From assembly GCA_942159475.1 (NCBI GenBank), contig OW804095.1, forward strand, positions 89,665,740 through 89,729,739: a stretch of 64,000 nucleotides of DNA, written 5' to 3'. This document shows positions 54,669-64,000 of the stretch, piece by piece. The number at the start of each line of letters is the position of its first letter. Positions within the stretch are counted from its first letter, which is position 1. The notes under the pieces are model-generated. The model made no database searches. It was not told the DNA's origin and saw nothing but the letters and a program-made list of their open reading frames with translations. This DNA is from Sthenelais limicola. Taxonomy: Eukaryota > Annelida > Polychaeta > Phyllodocida > Sigalionidae. The position numbers were made by a program, and so were the translations under genes.

Positions 54669-55139
54669 GTTTGCATTTGGCTTTAAAAGCTCAGAGCCTT
54701 AGACACAAGATGGGGTAATTTGAAATGTCCCCATGGATGGGTACAATGTTCCTGTATTGAATTTGGAATAATATGAATTTCATAATTTATATTATCTTCT
54801 AAGTATGGCCATACCACAACGATATGTTATGAACAAAACGAATTTTCAACGTACATTTTACCCTAAGTCAAGAGCAGAGAATAATGTCATGTACCCGTGG
54901 GTGGGTACATATATGAATATATGCTTGAATACTAGTGTATTGGAAAATGAAACTCTTTTTTTTTTTGGAAACGTTTTTATTCAATAGTTGGCCTGACACC
55001 AGTCACAGTATAGTGATTTTCTTAGGCATCAATACCATGCATGTTACATATGGCCGTAGGGTAGTACATTTCAAATCATGTTCCTTAATTAAATTATATA
55101 ATTCACTCGATTCTTATACGTCATTAGTTAACTCTTATT
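54669..55139. other. Non-coding gap between LINE B and the second Ngaro-like element
   Basis: It contains gtcaagagcagagaataatg and cccgtgggtgggtacata (54868-54912), which recur right of the second element at 60271-60332. No gene. Confidence 0.5.
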
Positions 55140-55276
55140 TGCACATCTCGCTAGTGAGATAGTTATATGCCAGGCGGCGCCACTGCCTCGGCTAATACTC
55201 GCTTACTATGTTTCCCCTGTTCCCTCACCTCGGCCATTCTGTGCTCGCCTCTTGTGGTGTGTGGACCGAAATTTTT
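55140..55276 (+). repeat. Ngaro-2 split direct repeat A1
   Basis: Begins tgcacatctcgctagtgag and ends ggaccgaaattttt, repeated at 59826-59962. It contains the GC-rich inverted string aggcggcgccactgcct. Confidence 0.93.
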
Positions 55277-55284
55277 GTCTGACC

Positions 55285-56631
55285 ATGTCCGCTCCGAGAG
55301 GGACTAGGTATTGTAAAACTTGTAAGACTAAGCATTCTGCCCCGACTGGGAAGAAGTGCAAAGAAGTTTCAAAGGCAAAGCTTGATTCTTCTGACGATAA
55401 ACGGGACGATGAGAACGATATTTCTCGTCTTGTTGACTGGACTAATTGGTCGCCGAGCCAGTCTGACAAGAAAAAGGCAAAGTCGCACACCAGACGTTCT
55501 AGAGATTCGGTTCATAAGTTGCTTGGTACGTTAGAGGAACATTTGGACGACTGGACAGAAGAGGCACAGAATGATTGGGGCACGTCTGATATTGGCTCTT
55601 CAGGCATGTTGTATTCGGAGAAAGCAGGTGGTAGCAAAGGTGCTCCGGGAGGTGCTACCGGTGGTTACATGTAAAACCCGCCCGGCGGAGTTGATCACCA
55701 GTGTAGGCAGGAGGTCTCTGAATTACACAAGTCTGTTGGCGACGTGAAAAAGGAGCTAGGTGGGCTTTCTCTAGCTTCTGCCCATACGAGCGATAAGTTG
55801 AATCGCATTGAGAGCCTCCTTACTAACTTACAGGGTGGCTCTCATTCGGAGGGGGCTGCTGGTGGTCGTGGTAAGAAGTCCGCTGATTCTGGTGACGAAA
55901 AAGGATCGAGGAATAGACGTTCGAAAGCTCAGCCGAGCAGGGACCGGGACTCTAGTGCTTCGTCCACGGGGACTGACTCAGCGGATTTGTCTAGTGAAGA
56001 TAGCTCTTCTGACTCTAGCTCCACTTCTCAGGACTCCCATAGGAAAGGCCACCGTCACAAGAAGAAGAGTAAGAAAACCAAGTCTTCTCATGGTTCTCTC
56101 AAACGTATGTACCGTATTTCTCGTTTCCTTCCCAAGGAGGAACGTGCAAAGTATATGTCAAGTGAAAAGTTACTCTATTGTCATAGCGCCTTTATGTTAG
56201 AGCAGTACCGTAAGGGGCAAGATATTGAGGGCATGTTAGAACATCTATGTTTTATTTCTGAGAAAGCTAGCACTCAAGCTTACTTGACGAAAGGTATATC
56301 AAAGTATGACGAGGCGGTACGCGATCTTGCCAGACGAGTTGGCTTGAAAGCTTACACTTCGGGACATATGGGCTTCGCCCTGAGGTTTTTAAGCCAAGAA
56401 TATGCCAGGAAGCAAACTAATGTAGGCGTTAAACAGAAAGCACAGGTTAATTCTACGGGAGACAAACCTGCAGTTAAGAAGGAACCGAAAATACATTGTT
56501 GGGGTTTCAATAGGGACGCTTGTACTGATTCTGCTTGTCGTTTTCCTCATGTTTGTGCAGTATGTGGGGGAAATCATCCTAGAACTAGCTGTAAATCTCA
56601 AGCCGCCACCTCTGGCCGCCATGACAGTTAG
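55285..56631 (+). pseudogene. Ngaro-2 gag-like protein, one in-frame stop
   Basis: The ATG at 55285 lies just after A1 and opens MSAPRGTRYCKTCKTKHSAP, an N-terminal C-x2-C finger-like pair as in Ngaro-1 gag. The frame runs to a TAA at 55672-55674 and continues in the same phase to 56631. The protein then has a Ser/Asp-rich tract with Lys/His clusters (RKGHRHKKKSKKTKSS), a helical region, and the C-terminal CCCH finger plus knuckle (CWGFNRDACTDSACRFPH then CAVCGGNHPRTSC). The stop could be a single mutation. Without it the protein would have 448 residues. Confidence 0.85.
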
Positions 56632-56655
56632 GGGTGCGCTGAGAGTGTAAGTCAT

Positions 56656-58809
56656 TTGGGTAACTTTGATTCTGAAACTTTTGTGGTTTCTGCTGGTATG
56701 ATTGATTATGGTTCGATTGGTAAGCCAGACTGTTTTTTGACTAGCAATGAAAATGTTCTAGATGGTAACGAACTTATTGATTTAATTTCTGTCACTGAAA
56801 TTAATTTTGCTGGTCAAGACCCGCCATCTTCTTCCGGTTGTTTGGTAGAACTTCCGGAAACTCAGGGTTACCCATATGTATGTATTCAAAATGGCGGATC
56901 TCAATGTTTATGTGTGGTCGTGACACCTGAAGGTTGGAATGTTTTGATTGATCATGCTTCTTTTGTCACTCCATACTATACAGATAACACTATGGAGTTT
57001 GACATGAAATTATTAATGCGTTCGGGTCGTTTCCCTGACGGTTATATTAAAAGTATTCGTGTTTACGATGATCAATTTCTGCATTTGACTTCGCGTTGTT
57101 ACGCTGATACTTGTAGTTGTATCTATTACCTTGACTGGGTTCCAACTCAATTAAAACCCTGTCGTATAGCGTGTTTGGTTGACACTTTTGATTTAGATCA
57201 GGATCTGTCAGAGTTTATTCTTGATGGTGTTTGCCGTGGATTTAAAATCCTAGATGACGATGTTGAGATTTCTTATGAAATGTCTAATTATTCTTCTATT
57301 TTAGACTTTGAGATTTCTTCCAAAATGGATAAAACGGTTTCCTCTGAACTTATTGAGGGTAAGGTCTCTGTTGCAAAAATGAAACCTGAATGTATACACG
57401 CCTTGGGCGCAGTCCTGCGAAAAGATGGTAGGCTGCGCCCTATAACAGATTGTTCTAGACCTGATATTTCTGTAAATAATCTTATGTCCTCTACAGCCAG
57501 TAAGTTTGAATTTTATAGGGTCCATGATACTGTTGATTTAGTTACGCATGGTGGTTATGGTTGCGTGGTAGACATTTCATGCGCTTATCGCTCTGTTAAT
57601 ATATTTCCCCCTCATAGGTCTAAACTTGGGTTTAGCTGGGTTTGGAATGGAGTCGATACCTACTTCGCTGATAACGCCTTATGTTTTGGAATTAAATCAG
57701 CCCCCTATATTTTTAATACTTTGAGTGGTTATGTAGCTAAGATTATGACTGCTATGGGTATTGGTTGCCTAAATTATATCGATGACTTCTTCGTGGCTGG
57801 TACTACTTTGGAAGAATGTTCTCGTCGCCAACTAATCTTAGTTCAGCTTCTTCGTTTTATGGGGTTCCAGATTAACTTTGGTAAGTTGATAGAGCCTAGG
57901 CACGATCCTAAATACTTGGGTATAATTATTGATCTTGAAAACTGGTGTTTTCGTTTGCCACAAGATAAAATTGATAGAGCCTTACTAATGGTGAATGAAA
58001 TTCTTCCAATGAGAACTTGTCTTCGTAAAGATGTAGAAAGACTAACTGGTTATTTGGCACATTGTGCTACTATAATTAAAGGTGGTCGCATGTTCTGTAG
58101 GCGACTGTACTCCCTGCTAAAATCTACAAAAGGTCATCGAAGGGTCCGCTTGTCTGATTTGTATAAACAGGACCTGAAATGGTGGAAGAGCTTTTTGCCC
58201 TTCTTTAATGGTAAGGTAAAATTGCCCGATGGGGCTGATCCAACTCATTATATTCATACTGATTCCTCCTTATCTGGGTTTGGAGGTTATCTGGGTACAC
58301 ATGATGATTTCTTCTATGGGTCGTGGGCCTTGGATAATTCTCTTTGCCTACATAATGAACTCCCCCCTTTGACTGATGCGGTGGGTAGCTCTAATATTAA
58401 TGTTATGGAATTGTGGCCGATTATTGTGGCCACTAAGAGGTGGTTGGGTACTCTCAGAGATTCGAAAGTGCATTTCTTCACTGATAATACGCAGGTACTA
58501 GCCATGATTATGACGGGCAAAAGTAATAATACTATAGCTATGGCGCTTCTGCGCGAACTGTTCTGGTGTACTGCTCTTTTCAATATTGATGTCTCTGCTA
58601 GTTATATACGTTCAGAAGATAATGTGTGTGCTGACTCTTTATCACGATTATATGCTAAGGCTGATGTCAATGTTTATGGTTTACCACTATTGTTTTCTTT
58701 CTGTTGCTCTCACAGCCTCCGTTCGAGATTTGTCAGAGGACTGCAGGAAACTCCCATCCATGTGTTGGGCCGAGAATACCTGGCTCACAAAGAAGTCACA
58801 ATGGTTTAG
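56656..58809 (+). CDS. Ngaro-2 reverse transcriptase-RNase H
   Basis: The 717-residue frame is intact and starts 24 bp after gag. The N-terminal ~190 residues include a CYADTCSCIYYL block shared with Ngaro-1. RT: LGAVLRKDGRLRPITDCSRP, CVVDISCAYRSV (first Asp), CFGIKSAPYIF, and NYIDDFFV with YIDD as the catalytic pair (YLDD in Ngaro-1). RNase H: HTDSSLSGFGGYLG, FTDNTQVLA and SEDNVCADSLSRL. Its last 224 bp overlap the recombinase frame. It copies element RNA; no integrase is present. Confidence 0.92.
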   Translation: MGNFDSETFVVSAGMIDYGSIGKPDCFLTSNENVLDGNELIDLISVTEINFAGQDPPSSSGCLVELPETQGYPYVCIQNGGSQCLCVVVTPEGWNVLIDHASFVTPYYTDNTMEFDMKLLMRSGRFPDGYIKSIRVYDDQFLHLTSRCYADTCSCIYYLDWVPTQLKPCRIACLVDTFDLDQDLSEFILDGVCRGFKILDDDVEISYEMSNYSSILDFEISSKMDKTVSSELIEGKVSVAKMKPECIHALGAVLRKDGRLRPITDCSRPDISVNNLMSSTASKFEFYRVHDTVDLVTHGGYGCVVDISCAYRSVNIFPPHRSKLGFSWVWNGVDTYFADNALCFGIKSAPYIFNTLSGYVAKIMTAMGIGCLNYIDDFFVAGTTLEECSRRQLILVQLLRFMGFQINFGKLIEPRHDPKYLGIIIDLENWCFRLPQDKIDRALLMVNEILPMRTCLRKDVERLTGYLAHCATIIKGGRMFCRRLYSLLKSTKGHRRVRLSDLYKQDLKWWKSFLPFFNGKVKLPDGADPTHYIHTDSSLSGFGGYLGTHDDFFYGSWALDNSLCLHNELPPLTDAVGSSNINVMELWPIIVATKRWLGTLRDSKVHFFTDNTQVLAMIMTGKSNNTIAMALLRELFWCTALFNIDVSASYIRSEDNVCADSLSRLYAKADVNVYGLPLLFSFCCSHSLRSRFVRGLQETPIHVLGREYLAHKEVTMV

Positions 58810-59665
58810 ATATTTGAGGTTTTGCTCTTTATATAAATTTAATCCATTACCTGCTTCAGTTAATATAGTGTGTCTATATATTACCTACTTGTCGAAACAA
58901 TTAGCGTATTCATCTATTGCTAACTATCTGAGTGGCTTATGGTCACTACATGAGTTTTATGGTTACACTCCTGCTGCAAAAGGAGACTTTATGATTAAGT
59001 GTACACTTAAAGGAGTCAGAAGGCTCTTAGGTGACTCGGTTCTGCAGGCTGATCCATTACTGCCAGAGCACCTCGTAAGGATCTATAAGGTTTTAGACAA
59101 GTCTGATTTCTCTACCTTGATCTTCTGGTGTATGATATGTGTCTCCTTCAGGTGTTTGTTACGTAAATCTCACTTAACTGATTCGTGTCATATGCTTCTA
59201 CGTTCTGACCTTAGGTTCACGAATTATGGTATGATTCTCACTATCTGCTCCTCTAAGACGTTACAGTATCGTGAGCGGGATCTTGTTATTCCAGTGGTTA
59301 GTGCTTCTAATTCTATTATCTGCCCAGTGAGGTGGTTAAAGGTTTACCTAGCAAAAACTAAATTACTACCAAATGATTATTTGTTTTGTTATCCTGGTTC
59401 TCATAAACCTGTTACTTACAAATTCTTTTCCTCCATGTTATCAAAAGGTATCTCTAATGCTGGCCTGTCTGGGAACTTCACGTCTCACAGTTTGCGTAGA
59501 GGCTCAGCCACTTATCTGAGCAGGTTGGGTCTTCCTCTCCATGACATAAAAGCATACGGAGATTGGAAGAGTCTCAGTGTTTTGCTCTACCTTTCGGCTG
59601 ACACTCAGACTAGGTTAATTAAGGACTACGCTGTTGCTCGTTCTTTGAGTACTTTCTCTTGTTGA
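58586..59665 (+). CDS. Ngaro-2 tyrosine recombinase
   Basis: The 359-residue frame begins inside the RNase H gene in another phase; the first ~70 residues are overprinted on RNase H and the real start may lie further in (for example near 58750). Core-binding part: YITYLSKQLAYSSIANYLSG. Catalytic part: FRCLLRKSHL (first Arg), SSKTLQ (Lys position), HSLRRGSATYL (His-x-x-Arg), GDWKSL (Trp in place of the second His) and LLYLSAD (Tyr). All key residues are present, so the enzyme may be functional. It would integrate circular cDNA without target duplication. Confidence 0.92.
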   Translation: MMSLLVIYVQKIMCVLTLYHDYMLRLMSMFMVYHYCFLSVALTASVRDLSEDCRKLPSMCWAENTWLTKKSQWFRYLRFCSLYKFNPLPASVNIVCLYITYLSKQLAYSSIANYLSGLWSLHEFYGYTPAAKGDFMIKCTLKGVRRLLGDSVLQADPLLPEHLVRIYKVLDKSDFSTLIFWCMICVSFRCLLRKSHLTDSCHMLLRSDLRFTNYGMILTICSSKTLQYRERDLVIPVVSASNSIICPVRWLKVYLAKTKLLPNDYLFCYPGSHKPVTYKFFSSMLSKGISNAGLSGNFTSHSLRRGSATYLSRLGLPLHDIKAYGDWKSLSVLLYLSADTQTRLIKDYAVARSLSTFSC

Positions 59666-59746
59666 TTATCTCGATGTGATCTAAAATTCTATTCATTACT
59701 CTTGACTTATCTCTCTTCATTTGTATTTTTTCCTTCGGCTGGGGTT

Positions 59747-60081
59747 GGGAGTTTAAAGCAGCTCCGTTAACGCCCAACTTGCTGTTGTCTTATCACTTAG
59801 CAGCTTAAGCCAGCCTCGGGGATATTGCACATCTTGCTAGTGAGATAGTTATATGCCAGGCGGCGCCACTGCCTCGGCTAATACTCGCTTACTATGTTTC
59901 CCCTGTTCCCTCACCTCGGCCATTCTGTGCTCGCCTCTTGTGGTGTGTGGACCGAAATTTTTTCTTTTCTATGATTGTTAGGTTTAAGAATTGAATAAAT
60001 TGGGGAGTTTAAAGCAGCTCCGTTAACGCCCAACTTGCTGTTGTCTTATCACTTAGCAGCTTAAGCCAGCCTCGGGGATAT
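59747..60081 (+). repeat. Ngaro-2 terminal B1-A2-B2 block
   Basis: B1 and B2 (79 bp each) start gggagtttaaagcagctcc and end ctcggggatat. A2 directly follows B1. A 40-bp AT-rich spacer separates A2 and B2. Confidence 0.93.
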
Positions 60082-61767
60082 AAGGTGTATATTCGAGCTA
60101 TGTTAGCTCATATAGAATGATATAATAATGGGATGAGATGAGGGTGATTGAATATGAATGTGGTTACTGACTAATTTGAATTACGTGCTCTTGTGTTTAT
60201 TTAATTTTCATGCATGTGTATGTAGGGATGTAAATGTACTACTAATGTACGATAAGGTGTGATTCATTATGTCAAGAGCAGAGAATAATGCAATGGCCCC
60301 ATGGGTGGGTACTGTCCCCGTGGGTGGGTACATATAGATATATATGAATAATAGCACAATGGGAAATGAAACTCTTATGTTTATTGATTTTTCATGCATC
60401 TTTGTATAAGGATGTATATGTACTACTAAAGCATGAACTTATTTTTATCTTTTAAAGCTCTTGGTGGTACAAAATCCTATGTACCCACCCACAGGGACAC
60501 TTGTATTTGGTGCCCCTTAACTTTAAAAGAGCATAGCAAAAAAAGTTATGAAGATTAGTGTTCCCAAATCATACAATTTATCACTGAAAACGTAGAGTAC
60601 ATGTAATCAAAAGATAAATAATTTTTGACTAATTCTAAATTTTGATGTTTTTTTTTGGCATTGTCACAGATTTTATGGAATCGACCATAAACCAAACCTT
60701 ATATGATCGACCTGTTGTCATGCTTTTTTTTTGCTGGAACTTTCTAACCGATCCCAGAAGCTAGCTTGAGTTAAGTGGAGCAAGGTTCAAATGGAAAACT
60801 GTTTTGTTTAATGAATAATTAAAAAGTTATCACAAACCACGTATTCGAAGCGAGGGCTATCAACAATGGCCGCCATGACAAAAAGTAGATGGAAGGGCAA
60901 CCAGACACATGCCTGATAGAACATCCATGTGTGCATGCAAAACGGAACAGCCAATCAGATCACATGCCTACAGCATGACGTTATAGCGGCGGACCAGCGT
61001 GGGGAAATACCCATGCATGGCCATGGTCCAGGAGAAGAACAATGACGGAATTTGTCTGTCATATTCAAGGTAGAAACTCTGGGATTATCCCAGTAAATAG
61101 CAAATGAAATATAGAATCTGATCCTAAATCAAAATGTCTGCAGTCGATCTAGAAGATTGGCTGCAGACCTGACAACCCTTGTCTCTGTGTCCCCGGGTCC
61201 CCGGCATAGCCATAGTTTAGTAGCCGGGAAATTCCCGGCTGGTTTGCGACGGCCGTTTTGGGATGATCCTTTATTTTTAAATATAAAAACAATAATAGGT
61301 ACTTAATAATACATAATACAGATATTGTGAAATCTAACCAATTTACTTCACTATAATAATAATAATCACTTGAAGCGGTACACTTTTCTGGACGGAGCGT
61401 GACACCCGCGGCCGTGGCCGCAGGCTATTCCAAAGGGTATGATTATTCACATCAGGCCCCTTGGGTTTGACAAGGACCATAGTACTGGACCCAGGCAATA
61501 TCGACCTGTTTGCATAGAAAACACGTTGTAGGCCAAAAACCAGTGACTGATTCTAATAGATATTGATCACCTCAACATGATTATGAAGAAAAATCTTAGC
61601 TAACTTACGAATTCTATTACCTGTAGTACATTTTCTATTTAAGTACATTTGTCTCTAGCTTCTTGGGTTGGATTCACGACCTCTACTTTTGTGCAGGGGA
61701 ACTAAACAAATACTCTTCCCAGATTCCCACGACCTCTACTTTTGTGCATTGCAATAATTGCTCATTT
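60082..61767. other. Non-coding stretch with short repeats
   Basis: A diverged tandem pair (gtgtttatttaattttcatg near 60192 and tgtttattgatttttcatgc near 60379) and three gtgggtgggtac-type motifs, one inverted (gtacccacccac at 60481), lie at 60180-60500. gcggccgtggccgc is a palindrome near 61409. No gene is seen. Confidence 0.5.
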
Positions 61768-61856
61768 GGTCACCGATTGTCGGTCACCTAGGGGTGACCG
61801 ATTGTCGGTTCCCGGTATCCACTTGTACGATAATCGTGTACCAGGTTTATTTATGT
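61768..61856. repeat. ACCGATTGTCGGT palindrome cluster (left)
   Basis: gtcaccgattgtcggtcac and gtgaccgattgtcggttc occur in tandem, followed by ggtatccacttgtacgataa. The same series, in the same order, recurs at 63850-63935. The pair may mark the two ends of an element of about 2.2 kb or parts of a dispersed satellite. Confidence 0.5.
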
Positions 61857-62666
61857 GATAATAATGTCTATATAATTGTCTATATCAAATACGTTTCCAA
61901 CGTGTGATTACTACCGGGGATAGCTCTGCTCAAACAGACTAAATATGTGATCTGTAGTACCAAATATAGGTTTTAATATATTTCTTCATGTTCTTTGATA
62001 TGTTAAATAATATTATATGGAGATTGACCAAAAAACAATAACAACAATGATACAAGTAAAGTCTCACAAATAAAACCAGTTTTGTCACAGAAGTACAAGC
62101 GCCTGTAGAGTCAAAGTACATTTGGAATGTTTAATATATACATAAATAAATAGGACCCACCCTTTTGGAATATTTGTATCAGACACAGCGCTGGGGGGTG
62201 GATTTTACTTTTATAAATTTTTAAGATTATTTAAATACCTTACTACCTATGTTTATCTCATGTTAACACTGTCTAATGTGCGAGGCTCTTAATACTGTTC
62301 TTATTCATAATGATTTGCTTTGATATATATATGGTCAATTCTCACGAAATGGGGGCAATGGGTGATTTCAGAAGTCATTTTCTCAAACTTCTCAGAATTA
62401 GGAAATATTTGTGCATTGATAAATAGGGTATTTGGGGAATGTAACCTGAACATCGCTACTGGATTGGATGAATATTTCTCTCCCAGCATCAATTTGAATT
62501 TTAAACTTATTTTTTCCTAAACTAAAACTAAAACTGTGGGGAATTACTGACAAATAAGAATTTACTTTTATCATTATACTCTTCCCAACATATTGAATGA
62601 AATATTTTGAGAGTTTTAGGAGGAGCTGTAATGTGTAGAGGCTTGAAAAACTTAAAACAAAATGCC
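61857..62666. other. Non-coding AT-rich stretch
   Basis: No gene or element end recognised. Confidence 0.4.
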
Positions 62667-62758
62667 CCGATGTAGGCACCCCACTCCGACGTAGGCACCC
62701 CACCCCCAACGTAGGCACCTTACCCCGACGTAGGCACCCCACCCCCGACGTAGGCACC
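62667..62758. repeat. Minisatellite (about five ~19-bp units)
   Basis: The unit is close to ccccgacgtaggcacccca, with small variations. It creates a spurious Val-Pro-Thr-rich frame on the minus strand. Confidence 0.9.
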
Positions 62759-63798
62759 AATCCAAATCATTCACAAAAACAGCTGCAAAACATTTAGGTA
62801 TTTGTCTACACATATTGTTATCATCACACTGAGAATCACATGTATCGTATCAGGAATAAATAAAATATATAGAGTATATAGAGAATATATAGAGTTATCT
62901 TAGCCATTTTTTAAAGCCAAAAAGTGGCAATAAAAATAATATCTCCTATATTTTTCCCAGAATTTAACAAAAAACGCTGAGTAAATGGCCGGATACCTTT
63001 AATGAAGTAGAAATTTTGATATAAATTCATCATTTTGAGTGCGTACGTCCTCATTTTATTTGTTTCAGATTTTGAAAACGTCAATTTTCAGCTATATTTT
63101 ATCATTTTATGTACAAAATACACATTTTCAGATTAATAAACCATATATGGTAGGAATGACCCCACCCCCATATTAACCTTTCAGAAACTCATCGTTTTTA
63201 GCGTTTTCAGACATAAGAGGGGCCGTCCCAGCCAACTAGGAAAGGTCATTTTTGCATAGAAATAGTGGGCCATAAACATATTGAGTCATGTTGTGTGAGA
63301 AATAGCATAGACCAATATTATAGCATTTAATGTTTAAAACTCTAAGATTATACACAAAGAACATGTATGGAAATATTATATTAAAACCTATATTCGGTAT
63401 ATCTAATTAAAGAAATATTAAGTTAAATGGGTATGCTACAATGTGGTAACATACTGTACGATTGGGAGACTTTTAAAAGTCTAACTAATCACCAAAAAAT
63501 ACCAATGAATAGTTAAAAATCAATAGAAATGATAAAAAATGAATGTACAAATCAACGCCAAACTATTCACCAAAATCAGGGACCCGCAAACCATGTACAA
63601 ATACAAATATTCACTACAAATATGAATAATTCTATATAAATCAATTTAAACGATAAAAATAAATGTACAAATATACTCTAAACTTGACAGTAATGAACAG
63701 GAATGAACAGAAGGTTCATCCACATCACAAGCACCACTAATATGGCAATTTAAACAGAATAAATAAATAATTTAGGGGTCCCAACAAAAATTTAGGGG
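62759..63798. other. Non-coding AT-rich stretch
   Basis: Repeated aataaatgtacaaat-like strings near 63535-63675. No gene. Confidence 0.4.
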
Positions 63799-63800
63799 TC

Positions 63801-63870
63801 CCGACAATCGTGACCCCTCCCACGATTACTAAAATTTTAGTAATCGTCAGGAGGGGTCACCGATTGTCGG
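63801..63870. repeat. Long hairpin with ~33-bp arms and no loop
   Basis: cacgattactaaaa is followed directly by ttttagtaatcgt. The pairing continues outward through cccctcc/ggagggg and ccgacaatcg/cgattgtcgg with small bulges. It sits at the start of the right palindrome cluster. Confidence 0.8.
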
Positions 63871-64000
63871 GAGCAGGTGACCGATTGTCGGTGTCCAGGT
63901 GACCGATTGTCGGTGACCCGGTATCCACTTGCACAATTGTCGGTCACATGAGGTGACCGATTGTCGGTCACCCCAAAGTGACCGACAATCGTGTAAGTGG
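63850..64000. repeat. ACCGATTGTCGGT palindrome cluster (right, cut by window end)
   Basis: At least five copies of gaccgattgtcgg or its inverse occur in 150 bp, including ggtatccacttgcacaattg, which parallels 61817-61836. The series continues to the last base, so the element's end may lie outside. Confidence 0.7.

Larger units (their letters stand above)
55140..60081 (+). mobile_element. Ngaro-2: tyrosine-recombinase (DIRS/Ngaro-type) retrotransposon, 4.9 kb, nearly intact
   Basis: Split direct repeats: A1 55140-55276, B1 59747-59825, A2 59826-59962, B2 60003-60081. A1 and A2 differ at about one position and B1/B2 look identical, so it inserted recently. Three ORFs (gag, RT-RNase H, recombinase) fill the interior. 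Only one in-frame stop, in gag at 55672-55674, breaks them. It has the same orientation as Ngaro-1 and starts 938 bp after it, but the repeats and proteins are clearly diverged, so it is a different family. Confidence 0.92.

Noticed and set aside
62398..62760. 120-codon minus-strand frame with a repeated Val-Pro-Thr start
   Set aside because: Its N-terminus is the minisatellite and the rest is AT-rich non-coding sequence.
61768..64000. CRISPR-like array of palindromic repeats
   Set aside because: Spacing is irregular, spacers are not unique-length, and the context is a eukaryotic genome.

Overview
The window looks like intergenic, transposon-dense DNA from an animal, most likely a marine invertebrate. 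The evidence is AT-rich sequence with short intron-type signals, an LTR retrotransposon, LINEs of the CR1/Jockey superclade, two tyrosine-recombinase (Ngaro/DIRS-type) retrotransposons, several small inverted-repeat elements, microsatellites and a THAP-type exon. I cannot name the species. I see no complete host gene, no rRNA and no convincing tRNA. Nearly every real coding region belongs to a mobile element and most are broken.

Layout. 1-7081: a non-autonomous repeat (1-2546), a LINE scrap (2805-3080) and a TA-flanked inverted-repeat element (5391-6671) with a decayed LINE 3' end between its termini. 7082-14681: two apparently identical 3795-bp copies of a non-coding unit in tandem, separated by 10 bp. 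14682-19303: non-coding, with a LINE tail and one end of a TTAA-flanked element. 19304-32728: a 13.4-kb Ty3/Gypsy-type LTR retrotransposon with 468-bp LTRs and a 4-bp target duplication. Its gag is split by a 2575-bp insertion, the protease is not visible, the integrase has an AT-hook-like tail, and a long extra 3' ORF carries paired zinc-finger-like motifs and a coiled coil.

33.8-44.6 kb: a THAP exon within a TTAA-flanked element end, then a 7.6-kb minus-strand LINE (LINE A). LINE A codes for a coiled-coil/RRM-like ORF1 with a NADAR-like C-terminal domain, a separate SGNH/GDSL hydrolase-like ORF, and an endonuclease-reverse transcriptase ORF. It lies between two inverted repeat arms that carry decayed coding pieces. 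45.4-54.7 kb: a plus-strand LINE (LINE B) with tandem 5' monomers, broken by an LTR-like insertion, a small inverted-repeat element and a whole Ngaro-like element (49872-54201). 55140-60081: a second, nearly intact Ngaro-like element. 60-64 kb: non-coding repeats, a minisatellite, and palindromic ACCGATTGTCGGT clusters with a long hairpin.

How the parts relate. Nesting gives an order of events: LINE B was in place before Ngaro-1 entered it, and the LTR element was in place before the 2.6-kb element entered gag. The most unusual points are the NADAR-like domain in a LINE ORF1, the zinc-finger accessory ORF and AT-hook-like integrase tail of the LTR element, and the two split-direct-repeat YR elements lying 0.9 kb apart in the same orientation.
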